Positions 16,914 through 27,068 of a stretch of DNA of 64,000 nucleotides are shown piece by piece. Position numbers and translations under genes: made by a program. How positions within the stretch are numbered: position 1 is the first letter of the stretch; every line of letters starts with the position of its first letter. A model generated the notes under the pieces. It did not search any database and was not told the origin of the DNA. It saw only the letters and a program-made list of their open reading frames with translations. Source of the DNA: Streptomyces canus 299MFChir4.1. Its GTDB lineage: Bacteria; Actinomycetota; Actinomycetes; Streptomycetales; Streptomycetaceae. Location: the NCBI RefSeq assembly GCF_000383615.1, contig NZ_KB911584.1, positions 540,593 through 604,592 of the forward strand, written 5' to 3'.

Positions 16914-17461
16914 GCCGACCCGCTGCTCGCCCTGCTTCCGGCGGGGCGCCTTTCGCGTTCTCCTCCTCCGCCTTCACACGGGCCCCTCCCCTCACCCGGT
17001 GTTCCTCGCATCCAGCAGACCGCTTCACCCTGATCACCGCGGAGTCCCCTTCTCGACGGACTCGGCGATAACGACCCGCCTCTGCGGCCGAAAAAGAATC
17101 TCCAGCGGCCTGAAGCGCCGTCAGAACCGATACCCGCAAGCCGACGGCGGCGGGCCCGGCGAATCCGCGCACGGCGAATCCCCGTGGCCGGAACGGCGTT
17201 GAGCAGCGGATTCGTCCCGGCGGTGCCGTTCACCCGTACGCGCCAGCACTCACCCGTACGCCGTGAAGAATCATATTTCACTCACAGTCAGCAGCCGTAT
17301 GGGACACGACCCTTGGGGTACCTGGGCTCTCGACGTATTCGCTGTGCACCAGTACCGTCACAAACCCCCCGCGCGGCGGCTATTCACTTGGCGCGCGATC
17401 CGCATCATGGATGACCATAGGGATACAAGAGCAAGACAGACCGCTGTGAGAGGAGGCGTCC
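16914..17461. other. Long apparently non-coding region between leader peptide and SepF-like gene
   Basis: No frame has Streptomyces-like codon bias over a useful length. A direct repeat of CACCCGTACGC appears twice near 17228-17260. The last 100 bases are comparatively AT-rich and probably hold the promoter of the SepF-like gene, although no clear hexamer pair was chosen. It may be the untranslated leader of that gene or a decayed coding region. Confidence 0.4.
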
Positions 17462-17902
17462 ATGGGATCGGTGCGCAAGGCGAGTGCCTGGCTGGGCCTC
17501 GTTGACGACAACGATGACGAGCGTTACTACGACGACGACGGATACTCCGAAGGGACCGAGCCCGGGGATGCCTGGGTCACCGACCCGCGGGTCAAGGTGG
17601 CCTCGGACGTCGCCGAGGAAAAGGGCCGCCGGATCGGCACGGTGACCCCCGACAGCTTCAGAGACGCCCGCGCCATCGGCGAACTGTTCCGTGAGGGCGT
17701 CCCCGTCATCATGAACCTGACCGCGATGGAGGCCGGTGACGCCAAGCGCGTCGTCGACTTCGCGGCCGGGCTGATCTTCGGGCTGCGCGGTTCCATCGAG
17801 CGCGTGTCCACCCGGGTGTTCTTGCTGACCCCCGCCAACACCGAGATCGTGAACGGCGATCCCGCGCAGCACCGCACGGACGGCTTCTTCAACCAGAGCT
17901 GA
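17462..17902 (+). CDS. SepF-like cell division protein (SflA type)
   Basis: 146 residues from the ATG at 17462, with GAGAGGAGG upstream. Asp/Tyr-rich N-terminal linker ([14 protein letters not shown]), then the SepF core: residues about 60-140 with [49 protein letters not shown] and the C-terminal [10 protein letters not shown]. SepF tethers FtsZ to membrane. The Streptomyces paralogue at this map position, next to an acyl-CoA dehydrogenase, is the SflA type, which influences FtsZ and DivIVA placement during tip growth. The N-terminal membrane-binding helix ([14 protein letters not shown]) is present. It is followed by a terminator hairpin. Confidence 0.88.
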   Translation: MGSVRKASAWLGLVDDNDDERYYDDDGYSEGTEPGDAWVTDPRVKVASDVAEEKGRRIGTVTPDSFRDARAIGELFREGVPVIMNLTAMEAGDAKRVVDFAAGLIFGLRGSIERVSTRVFLLTPANTEIVNGDPAQHRTDGFFNQS

Positions 17903-17927
17903 GGCAGGGCCGCTCGCCGGCCCTGCC
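17903..17927. terminator. Terminator between SepF-like gene and acyl-CoA dehydrogenase
   Basis: Perfect 10-bp stem (GGCAGGGCCG with its complement at 17918-17927) and a five-base loop, starting at the base after the sepF-like stop, between two convergent genes. Confidence 0.8.
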
Positions 17928-17938
17928 CCAGGCAGGGT

Positions 17939-19111
17939 TCACCGGAAGGCGTCCAACCCGGTGAGTGCCTTGCCCAGCACCAACTGATGCATCTCGACGG
18001 TGCCCTCGTACGTCAGCACCGACTCGAGGTTCGTCGCGTGCCGCATGACGGGGTATTCGAGGGAGATCCCGTTGGCACCGAGGATCGTCCGTGACGTGCG
18101 GCAGATCTCGATGGCCTCGCGGACGTTGTTGAGCTTGCCGAAGCTGACCTGCTCGGGACGCAGGCGGCCGGCGTCCATGCGCCGCCCCAGATGGTGGGCG
18201 AGCAGAATCCCCTTGTGCAGTTCGACCGCCATGTCGGCGAGTTTGGCCTGGGTGAGCTGGAAGCCCCCGATGGGCCGCCCGAACTGCTCCCGTGTCTTCG
18301 CGTAGTCGACGGCGGTCTCGAAACACGACCGCGCCGCCCCCATCGCACCCCACACGATCCCGTACCGGGCGTGCGAGAGACAGCTGAGCGGCCCCTTGAG
18401 CCCGACGACCTCCGGCAGCACCGCGTCGGCGGGCAGCCGTACGTCGTCCAGGACGAGCTCGCTGGTGACGCTGGCCCGCAGCGACCACTTGTGCTTGATC
18501 TCCGGCGCCGAGAAACCCGGGGTGCCGGCCGGCACCACGAACCCGCGGATCCCGTCGTCGGTCTGCGCCCACACGACGGCGACCCCGGCGACCGAGCCGT
18601 TGGTGATCCACATCTTGCGCCCGTTGAGGACCCAGTCCGTGCCGTCCTTCTTGGCGTACGTCCGCATCGCTCCGGGGTCGGAGCCGTGATCGGGTTCGGT
18701 GAGCCCGAAGCAGCCGATCACCTCGCCGGCGGCCATCCGCGGCAGCCAGGTCTGCTTCTGCTCCTCACTGCCGAAGCGGTGGATCGCGTACATGGCGAGC
18801 GAGCCCTGCACGGAGACGAGAGAGCGGATCCCGGAGTCGGCGGCCTCCAGCTCCAGACAGGCGAGCCCGTACTGCACGGCGGAGGCTCCCGCGCACCCGT
18901 ATCCGCTGAGCGACATCCCGAGAGCGCCGATCTCCCCGAGCTCCCGGGCGAGTTCCCTGATCCCCGGCAGCTCGCCCTTCTCGTACCAGTCGGCGACATG
19001 GGGCAGGACGCGGTCGGCGGCCCAGGTCCGCACGGTCGCGCGGATCGCCAGGTCCTCCGGCTCCAGCAGGTCGTCGATACCGAGGGGGTCGGCGGGGTCG
19101 AACGGGGGCAT
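17939..19111 (-). CDS. Acyl-CoA dehydrogenase, glutaryl-CoA dehydrogenase-like
   Basis: 390 residues. FAD-binding and catalytic features: SGYGCAGASAVQYGL, CFGLTEPDHGSDPGAMRT, WVLNGRKMWITNG, FGRPIGGFQLTQAKLADM, and the active-site loop SVLTYEGTVEMHQLVLGKAL near residues 365-385, where Glu in YEGT is the catalytic base of this branch. The pattern best fits glutaryl-CoA dehydrogenases (lysine/tryptophan catabolism), but a short-chain acyl-CoA substrate is also possible. It transcribes toward the SepF-like gene; a tandem repeat and dyad lie in its promoter region. Confidence 0.86.
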   Translation of the reverse strand: MPPFDPADPLGIDDLLEPEDLAIRATVRTWAADRVLPHVADWYEKGELPGIRELARELGEIGALGMSLSGYGCAGASAVQYGLACLELEAADSGIRSLVSVQGSLAMYAIHRFGSEEQKQTWLPRMAAGEVIGCFGLTEPDHGSDPGAMRTYAKKDGTDWVLNGRKMWITNGSVAGVAVVWAQTDDGIRGFVVPAGTPGFSAPEIKHKWSLRASVTSELVLDDVRLPADAVLPEVVGLKGPLSCLSHARYGIVWGAMGAARSCFETAVDYAKTREQFGRPIGGFQLTQAKLADMAVELHKGILLAHHLGRRMDAGRLRPEQVSFGKLNNVREAIEICRTSRTILGANGISLEYPVMRHATNLESVLTYEGTVEMHQLVLGKALTGLDAFR

Positions 19112-19142
19112 GGCACATCCTCCGGCAGAAGGGCTCCAGCGG

Positions 19143-19186
19143 GCGGGCGACTGGAAACAGCGGGCGACTGGAAACTAGCACCGCTA
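19143..19186. promoter_or_regulatory. Tandem repeat and dyad in the acyl-CoA dehydrogenase promoter region
   Basis: Two 17-bp near-identical copies of GCGGGCGACTGGAAACA lie at 19143-19176, followed by the dyad TAGC-ACC-GCTA at 19176-19186. Together they occupy the region 32-75 bases upstream of the dehydrogenase start, where a TetR-type repressor of fatty-acid-type genes could bind. Function not tested. Confidence 0.4.
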
Positions 19187-19242
19187 ATTTAGGCTTCCGT
19201 CGCCGACGTTACAGCGCGCTCCGCCGCACATCCAGACGCCGG

Positions 19243-20844
19243 TCAGGCGGAGACGCGTGACTCCGCGACTTCCCTGGGCGCCGGAAGCCCGACCGCCTCC
19301 GGGGCCTCGCCGCACTGCATCGTGCGCGGCAGCCGCAGCGCCATCACCGCGCCCAGCAGCAACAACCCCGCACTCACCAGCAAGGTCACGTGCAGCCCGT
19401 GCACGAAGGAGTCCTGTGCGGCCCGGCGCAGGGCCACGCCCGCGGGTCCGCCGAGGCGTCCGGCCACCTCGTAGGCCTCGCCCAGGGAGTGTCCCGCCGA
19501 CCTGGACGCCGCCTCGGGGACGCCGGGCACACCGGAGAGGCCGGGCGTGTACGCCGCGTTCATCACACTGCCGAGCAGCGCGATCCCGATGCCCGCCCCG
19601 AGCTGGTACGAGGTCTCGCCGATCGCCGCGGCCCCGCCCGCCTGCTCCGGCGGTGCCTCGCTGAGCATCGACTCGTACGCCCCGAAGAGCGTCGTCTCCA
19701 GGCCGAACCCGAGCAGCACGAACCCGAACACCAACAGGCCCGTGTTGTCCGCGTCTCCCATGGCGGTGAGCAGCAGCACGGCCAGGGCCGTCAGGCAGAA
19801 CCCGGCGCTCACCATCAGGCGCGGCCCGAAGCGCCGCAGCAGACGCGCCCCGGCCAGTCCCGCCGCCATCGCGGCGATGGTCAGCGGCAGCAGCCGTAGA
19901 CCGGTCTCCAGCGGGGACAGGCCGAGGACCAGCTGGAGATACTGCGCCGCGATCAGTTCGAGCCCCACCAGCGCGAGCATCGCCAGCACGATGCAGCCGA
20001 CCGAGGTGCTGAACGCGGGACGCGCGAACATCCGCAGGTCCACCAGGGGATGCGTGCGCCGTCGCTGCCGCCGCACGAAGAGGACGAGCAGCGCCGCGCC
20101 CAGGACCAGCGGAATCGCGGTGAACGCGTCGAGCTCGCCGCCTCCGAGCCGCTTCACGCCGAGCACCAGGGCGAACAGCCCGGCGGCGGCCGTCAGCGCG
20201 CCGACGACGTCCCAGGGGCCCTCGCCGCTGCCCTTCGACTCGGGCAGCAGCAGGCGGCCCACCGGCAGGCTGACCAGCATCAACGGGATGTTGACGAGGA
20301 AGACGGAGCCCCACCAGAAGTGCTCCAGGAGGAAGCCTCCGAGCAGTGGTCCGACGGCGGCGCCGACCGCGGCGACGGCGCTCCAGATGCCGATGGCGAG
20401 CGCTCGCTCACGCCGGTCGGGAAAGACCTGCCGCAGGATCGACAGCGTCGCGGGCATGATCATCGCGCCGCCGACGCCGAGCAGCGCCCGGGCGAGGATC
20501 AGTACCTGGGCGGTGTCCGCGACGGCGGCGACCCCGGAGGCGACGCCGAAGAGGCCGTAACCGAGGAGAAGGACTCTCCTGCGGCCCACGCGGTCGCCGA
20601 GCGTGCCGAAGAGGATCAGCAGCGAGGCGCAGACGAGCGGATAGACGTCGACGATCCAGAGCAGTTCTATCGCGCCGGGCTTGAGGTCCTCGGTGACGGC
20701 GGGCACCGCGACATGCAGCACCGTCGCATCGAGGGCGACCAGGAGCAGGCTCACGCACAGGACGACGAGGACGACCCAGCGGTTTGCACCGGCCCCGGCC
20801 GCCCGACGGCGCAGCATCGCGGCGGCCGTGGTCGTCCCGGACAT
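19243..20844 (-). CDS. MFS transporter, DHA2 (14-TMS) drug:H+ antiporter family
   Basis: 533 residues from the ATG at 20844 behind GGGAGG. Motif A-like segment GTLGDRVGRRRVLLLGYGLFG near residue 80, motif C-like sequence (ALLGVGGAMIMPATLSILRQVF), and about 14 hydrophobic segments. The open frame continues far upstream, but that part is Arg/Gly shadow. Members export antibiotics and biocides by proton antiport. No regulator or resistance gene is adjacent; the next gene upstream is divergent. Confidence 0.88.
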   Translation of the reverse strand: MSGTTTAAAMLRRRAAGAGANRWVVLVVLCVSLLLVALDATVLHVAVPAVTEDLKPGAIELLWIVDVYPLVCASLLILFGTLGDRVGRRRVLLLGYGLFGVASGVAAVADTAQVLILARALLGVGGAMIMPATLSILRQVFPDRRERALAIGIWSAVAAVGAAVGPLLGGFLLEHFWWGSVFLVNIPLMLVSLPVGRLLLPESKGSGEGPWDVVGALTAAAGLFALVLGVKRLGGGELDAFTAIPLVLGAALLVLFVRRQRRRTHPLVDLRMFARPAFSTSVGCIVLAMLALVGLELIAAQYLQLVLGLSPLETGLRLLPLTIAAMAAGLAGARLLRRFGPRLMVSAGFCLTALAVLLLTAMGDADNTGLLVFGFVLLGFGLETTLFGAYESMLSEAPPEQAGGAAAIGETSYQLGAGIGIALLGSVMNAAYTPGLSGVPGVPEAASRSAGHSLGEAYEVAGRLGGPAGVALRRAAQDSFVHGLHVTLLVSAGLLLLGAVMALRLPRTMQCGEAPEAVGLPAPREVAESRVSA

Positions 20845-21105
20845 GTACGTACCTCCCAGATGTTCCCTGGCGTTCGGCGGGCACACGGGGTGGGGACTCC
20901 CCATGATCTCAGCCGGAGAGGAGCGGCGGTCTCCGGCCCGCGCAGCGAACGGCGGGTGACACGTCAGCGTACGCGAGTTCGCGTGTACCCCCAGTGGCGG
21001 AGCTCTCAGACTTCGGACGGACACGTGTGGCGTACGCCACTTTCGCCGCCTGTCGCCGTGCCCCGTCGGACGGACCGGTACGGCGAGCGGTCGATAATCG
21101 GACCC

Positions 21106-22398
21106 GTGACCGATCTTGGAACGCGCACCGAACCGGCCCTGCGCCGAGCCGCCCCGGCGCTGCTCGGCTACGCGGCCGTCCGCGCCCTGGGCCTGCTCAC
21201 GCTGGCCCTGTGGAGCGCCGCGCGCGACAAGAGCGCGTACACCCTGCTGACCGCCCGCTGGGACGCGCTCTGGTACACCAGGGTGGCCGAACTCGGTTAC
21301 GGCTACGAGGTGCGGCTGCCGAACGGCGACGTGCACTCGAACCTGGCGTTCTTCCCGCTCCTGCCCTGGCTGGAGCGGCTGCTGCACGCGACGGCCCCGC
21401 TGTCCTACGCCGACGCGGGCTTCGTGGTGGCCCTGCTCGCCTCCCTGGCCGCGGCCTGGGGCGTCTTCGCGGTGACGGACCAGGTGTACGGCCCCCGGGC
21501 GGGCGTGTGCGCGGTGCTTCTGTGGGCCGTCCTGCCCGTCGGAATCGTCCAGTCGATGGCGTACAGCGAGTCGCTGTTCACGGCGCTGGCGGCCTGGTCG
21601 CTGTACGCGGTGCTGACCGGCCGCTGGGTGACGGCGGGCCTGCTGGCCTCCCTGGCGGGCCTGACCCGCCCGGTGGGCCTGGCGGTGGTCGCGGCGGTGT
21701 GGGCGACGGGTATCGCCGCGTACCTGCGGGACCGACGGGACCGCGACCCGTCCGCGTCCGCCACGGACGGGGAGGAGGGAACCGCCTCGGCCGTGCGCGC
21801 CCCGAGCGCCCCGCACGCCGGCCCTTCCGTGCGGAACCGGAGCGCGGCCGGGGAGCGCGGCGCACAGGCCACCGGCCCCTCGCGCACCCCCGCGGCCCTT
21901 CCCGACCGCCGCGCCCTGGGCATGGCCCTCGCCCCCCTCGGCGCCGCCGCCTACGTCCTGTGGGTCGGTCACCGCACCGGCAAGGGCCCGTTCGGTTACC
22001 TCGACGTGCAGGCGGGCTGGCGCAACGGCTTCGACGGCGGGTACGCCTTCGCCCGATTCGTCGCCGACAAGTTCACGTCGTTCCCCTCGGCCCTGGCCGG
22101 GGCCGGACTGATCGTCGGCGTCGGGCTGGTGGTGTGGCTGTACGTCGTCTGCGCACGGCAGGGCCAGCCGCTCCCCCTCCTGGTGTACGCCGGCGTCGTC
22201 ACCGCCCTCGCCCTGTGCGCGTCGAGCTACTTCGGCTCGAAACCGCGCCTGCTGATGCCCGCTTTCCCTCTGTTGCTCCCCCTCGCCCTGACCCTCGCCC
22301 GCTCAAGGACCCGCAGGTCAACCGCGATCGTGACCCTGATCGCCATCGCCTCCGCCCTGTACGGCGCCTTCTGGCTGAACGGCTCCGGTCCACCATGA
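21106..22398 (+). CDS. Integral-membrane mannosyltransferase (PIG-V-like, GT-C fold)
   Basis: 430 residues from a GTG at 21106. Features of PIG-V-type GT-C enzymes: an early RWDALWYTRVAELGY acid motif near residue 50, HSNLAFFPLLPWLERLL near residue 80, and SMAYSESLFTALAAWSLY near residue 150. About 8-10 membrane helices, with a hydrophilic Arg/Ser-rich insert at about residues 210-265. Such enzymes use polyprenyl-phosphate mannose at the outer face of the membrane. ATAAT lies seven bases before the GTG, so the transcript may be leaderless. The acceptor is unknown. Confidence 0.8.
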   Translation: MTDLGTRTEPALRRAAPALLGYAAVRALGLLTLALWSAARDKSAYTLLTARWDALWYTRVAELGYGYEVRLPNGDVHSNLAFFPLLPWLERLLHATAPLSYADAGFVVALLASLAAAWGVFAVTDQVYGPRAGVCAVLLWAVLPVGIVQSMAYSESLFTALAAWSLYAVLTGRWVTAGLLASLAGLTRPVGLAVVAAVWATGIAAYLRDRRDRDPSASATDGEEGTASAVRAPSAPHAGPSVRNRSAAGERGAQATGPSRTPAALPDRRALGMALAPLGAAAYVLWVGHRTGKGPFGYLDVQAGWRNGFDGGYAFARFVADKFTSFPSALAGAGLIVGVGLVVWLYVVCARQGQPLPLLVYAGVVTALALCASSYFGSKPRLLMPAFPLLLPLALTLARSRTRRSTAIVTLIAIASALYGAFWLNGSGPP

Positions 22399-22635
22399 TC
22401 GCCCCGGGCCGCCGATGAGCGCCCGGAGAATTCCACCCCATGATTCGGTGAACGAATTCATAAGGCCCATAAAACCGGAACCCGGAATGATCAAAGGAAT
22501 TGAAGGACGCAGCCGCCACCCTTTGCGGAATCACTGGAAATAAAGCCCCGTCTGAGAGGAATCCCACATCACATCGTCATCACAAAGCCGCTGATTCGAC
22601 GGGGATCAGAGCTCACTCGCTGTAACGTCTTTTGG

Positions 22636-23667
22636 GTGCGTACCGAACGAAACCCCACCCGTCTGGACCGGGTGTTCGCCAGGCTGGACCGTGAGCCGGA
22701 ACGGCCGGCCCACCTCAGCGTGCCTCGGGCGAGCCGCCACCGGACCGTCCTCGTGGTCGCCGCCCTGGCGTTCTACCTGGCGATCGTGTGGCTGGTGGTG
22801 ACCGCCTCGTGGCTGGTCCGCCTCGACTGGCAGGTCATGTTCTTCCGGCCGTACCAGCAATGGGCGTCCATCCACTGGTTCGTCGACTACTACGTGGTAC
22901 TGGGCCAGCGCGGCCCGACCGCGGTGATGGTCGCGGCCTGGCTGGGCTGGCGTTCCTGGCGGCAGCACACCCTGCGCCCGCTGCTGACACTGGGCACCTC
23001 ACTGCTGCTGCTGAACATCACGGTCGGCGCCGCCAAGTACGGCATGGGACGGCTCGGACCTCACTACGCGACCGTCATCGGCTCCAACGAGATGGGCCTG
23101 GGCGGCGATATATTTCCCAGCGGCCACACCGCCAACGCCGTCGTGACCTGGGGAATCCTGGCGTATCTGGCCTCCACCCCGAGGGCCCGCCGCTGGCTGT
23201 CCGCGATCTCCGCGGTGACCTCGCTGGGCGTCGGCATGGCCACCGTCTACCTCGGTACGCACTGGCTGAGCGACGTCGTGCTGGGCTGGATCGCCGGTCT
23301 GCTGATCCTGCTCGCGCTGCCCTGGTTCGAGCCGCTGATCGCCCGTACCGAGGCCTACGCCTTCGAGCTGCGCGACCGCCGGCGGGCCCGTGGCGGCGCG
23401 AAGGCCCCGGTCCCGGTCACCCCGGTCACGGCGCCCGCGCCCGCCCGCCTCAAGCCGCTCACGGCCCCGCAGAACGAGACGGCGGCCCGCGAGGCCGCCG
23501 TCCCGGCGCGTGGCCCCAGGTCGCCCGCCCACATGGCGCCGGGCCCGCACACCACCCGCTCGGAGCGCACCCCGGTCACCCCGGCCGGCAGCCGCCGCCC
23601 GCCCCACCCGGACCGGATCGTGCGCGGTACGCCCTCCCCGGCCACCCGGCCGGTCTCCGGCGGCTGA
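22636..23667 (+). CDS. PAP2-family membrane phosphatase
   Basis: 343 residues from a GTG at 22636. PAP2 signature: KYGMGRLGPHYAT (KxxxxxxRP-like, near residue 137), FPSGHTAN (PSGH near residue 158) and TVYLGTHWLSDVVLGW (SRxxxxxHxxxD-like, near residues 198-212). About six membrane helices, then a Pro/Ala-rich cytoplasmic or cell-wall tail from about residue 245. Known members dephosphorylate phosphatidate, undecaprenyl pyrophosphate or glycolipid precursors, and the neighbouring PIG-V-like enzyme suggests a lipid-linked substrate. A strong terminator follows. Confidence 0.87.
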   Translation: MRTERNPTRLDRVFARLDREPERPAHLSVPRASRHRTVLVVAALAFYLAIVWLVVTASWLVRLDWQVMFFRPYQQWASIHWFVDYYVVLGQRGPTAVMVAAWLGWRSWRQHTLRPLLTLGTSLLLLNITVGAAKYGMGRLGPHYATVIGSNEMGLGGDIFPSGHTANAVVTWGILAYLASTPRARRWLSAISAVTSLGVGMATVYLGTHWLSDVVLGWIAGLLILLALPWFEPLIARTEAYAFELRDRRRARGGAKAPVPVTPVTAPAPARLKPLTAPQNETAAREAAVPARGPRSPAHMAPGPHTTRSERTPVTPAGSRRPPHPDRIVRGTPSPATRPVSGG

Positions 23668-23721
23668 TCCGCACCTCGAAGGCAGCGGGGCCGGTACGCA
23701 CCACCGCCCCGGACATGATTC

Positions 23722-23753
23722 GGGCCCCGGTTCCTCGACAGGAACCGGGGCCC
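23722..23753. terminator. Bidirectional terminator hairpin
   Basis: Perfect 14-bp stem (GGGCCCCGGTTCCT and complement) closed by a CGAC tetraloop, between the PAP2 gene and the convergent I78 inhibitor gene. Confidence 0.92.
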
Positions 23754-23765
23754 GCGTCATGCGGT

Positions 23766-23981
23766 TCAGCCCTTCCAGGCCCGCGCCACGCGGCCGTCCT
23801 TCACCTCGAAGTTCAACCGGCCCGTGCGGTACTCCATCGTGATGATCGCCCCCGGCGGCAGCGAGCGGACCGTCGACCAGCCCCGCTCACGCGCGAGCCG
23901 CTCGGCGGCGGCGGAGTCGAGGCCGAGGTAGGTGTCCGGGCTGTCCTGGGGTTCGGCGGGCGGTGTCGGAATGGGTGCCAT
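23766..23981 (-). CDS. Peptidase inhibitor I78 family protein
   Basis: 71 residues. The I78 pattern is clear: AAERLARERGWSTVRSLPPG, then ITMEYRTGRLNFEVKDGRVARAW. I78 proteins fold like potato-I inhibitors and block serine proteases. No signal peptide is apparent, so it would act in the cytoplasm if not exported otherwise. It is convergent with the PAP2 gene across a terminator. The streptogrisin genes in this window are not adjacent. Confidence 0.83.
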   Translation of the reverse strand: MAPIPTPPAEPQDSPDTYLGLDSAAAERLARERGWSTVRSLPPGAIITMEYRTGRLNFEVKDGRVARAWKG

Positions 23982-24347
23982 ACGGCCACGCTAGGCCCTG
24001 CCCGGCGGCCGCGGAAGTCCGGATCCCGCACGCCCCCTGTCACGCTTCTGTCACAGGATCGCCTCACCCGTTTCCCTCGCGCTGCGTCACACGGACGGGC
24101 GTTTCCCTAGCCCTTCCGCAGGTATTCGAACGCAATTCCCGCGTGTCGTACGACTTCTGCGAATGCCCCGTGAGAAGGCTTGTCCGAGAACTGGCCCGGG
24201 CCCCTTTGTCCACCGATTCCGGACAGGGCCACGCTGGCTGACACCGCATAGGAAATACACGGTTCCGACACAGAACCCCCTTACGCCCCCTGTCGCCGCG
24301 CACGCCCGCGCGAGCATCATGGCGTGAGCCGAGCGAAGGGGCGAGCG
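23982..24347. promoter_or_regulatory. Divergent promoter region with direct repeats
   Basis: About 366 bases between the I78 gene and the cytochrome oxidase gene. GTCAC direct repeats spaced 11 bases (24039-24043 and 24050-24054) resemble a PHO/AfsR-type repeat unit, and the sequence CGTTTCCCT is repeated near 24067 and 24098. No open frame of quality was found. The repeats are short, so this is weak evidence. Confidence 0.35.
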
Positions 24348-26051
<1,704 letters not shown>

Positions 26052-26476
26052 TCGCCTCGGTCAGCTCGGCCGGCTCCAGCACCTCGAAGTCGAAGCCCGT
26101 CATCATCACGTGGATCACCATCACGTCGAGGCTCGACGCCCCGGTGCGCAGGACGCAGCTGTCGGGTCCCTCCGCCTCCAGGACCCCGGCGCTCGGTGAG
26201 ATCCGCTCGGCGGCCCGTTCCTTCGGCACCAGCAGCCGTACGACCGCGTGCGAGGCGTACGCGCGCGTGGAGACCCCTCGCGAGACGTAGGCGGCGAGGT
26301 CCTCGGCGGGCGGGGTGCGCGGCGCGAACCGGGGGCCGTGCGGCGGCTTCGGGGTGATCCGGTCGACGCGGAAGGTCCGCCAGTCGTCCCGGTCCAGGTC
26401 CCAGGCGACCAGGTACCAGCGCCGCTCGCTGCACACCAGACGGTGCGGTTCGACGGTACGGCGGCTGGCGGCGCCG

Positions 26477-26518
26477 ATGGGGGTCCCCCCGGTCGAGTTT
26501 GTTCGAGACTGGGGGCGG
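26477..26518. repeat. Streptomyces-type palindromic repeat inserted in a coding sequence
   Basis: About 42 bases with GGGGGTCCCCCC at one end, a TCGAG/TCGAGA inner arm around GTTTGT, and CTGGGGG at the other end. The sequence resembles a short palindromic repeat that I recall as common in Streptomyces intergenic DNA. Here it is in frame within the WYL gene and encodes the segment PQSRTNSTGGTPIG ahead of SRRTVEPHRL. Removing it would restore a continuous WYL-region alignment. Confidence 0.6.
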
Positions 26519-27029
26519 TCGCTGTACTCGAAGCGCAGCCGCTCGGCGTCCCGGCAGAGGTCGGCGAGCTCGGTGAGGACGCCCGGGTTGACGGCGGAGG
26601 GCTGGGGACCGCGCAGCATCGGCACGGTGAAGGCGTTCAGGGCGCCCACGCGGCGGCGCAGCCGGCTCGGCAGGACCTGCTCCAGCTTGGACAGGGCACG
26701 TACCGAGGTCTCGCCGATGCCCTCGATGCCCTGGCCCGCGGCCGTGCGCAGGCCGACGGCGACCGCGACGGCCTCGTCGTCGTCCAGGAGCAGCGGGGGC
26801 AGCTCGGCGCCCGCGCCCAGCTGGTAGCCGCCGCCGGTGCCGGGGCTGGCGTTGACGGGGTAGCCCAGCTCGCGCAGCCGGTCCACGTCCCGGCGCACGG
26901 TGCGCGCGGTGACGCCGAGGCGGTCGGCGAGGTCGGCGCCTGACCATGCGCGGTGGGCCTGGAGAAGCGAGAGCAGGCGCAGAAGTCGTGCCGAGGTCTC
27001 CAACATGATGCCGAGTCTGCCAGCCATCG

Positions 27030-27046
27030 CGGACAGAAGCTGTCCG
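27030..27046. promoter_or_regulatory. Candidate operator between WYL regulator and epoxide hydrolase
   Basis: CGGACAG-AAG-CTGTCCG, a perfect 7-3-7 dyad, lies between the divergent starts at 27006/27027 and 27069. It is well placed for the regulator to control itself and the hydrolase. Confidence 0.55.
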
Positions 27047-27068
27047 CAAGCCTTCCTACCTTGGACTC

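Noticed and set aside
16418..17281. Arg/Ser-rich minus-strand frame across the region between FAD protein and SepF-like gene
   Set aside because: Composition is that of a random GC-rich frame, with no ribosome site or family sequence.
19243..21972. 909-residue open frame covering the MFS gene
   Set aside because: Only the part from 20844 on is membrane protein. The upstream part is Arg/Gln-rich shadow of the divergent mannosyltransferase gene.
20050..22398. 782-residue plus-strand frame before the PIG-V-like gene
   Set aside because: The first 350 residues are shadow of the MFS gene. The true start is a GTG at 21106.
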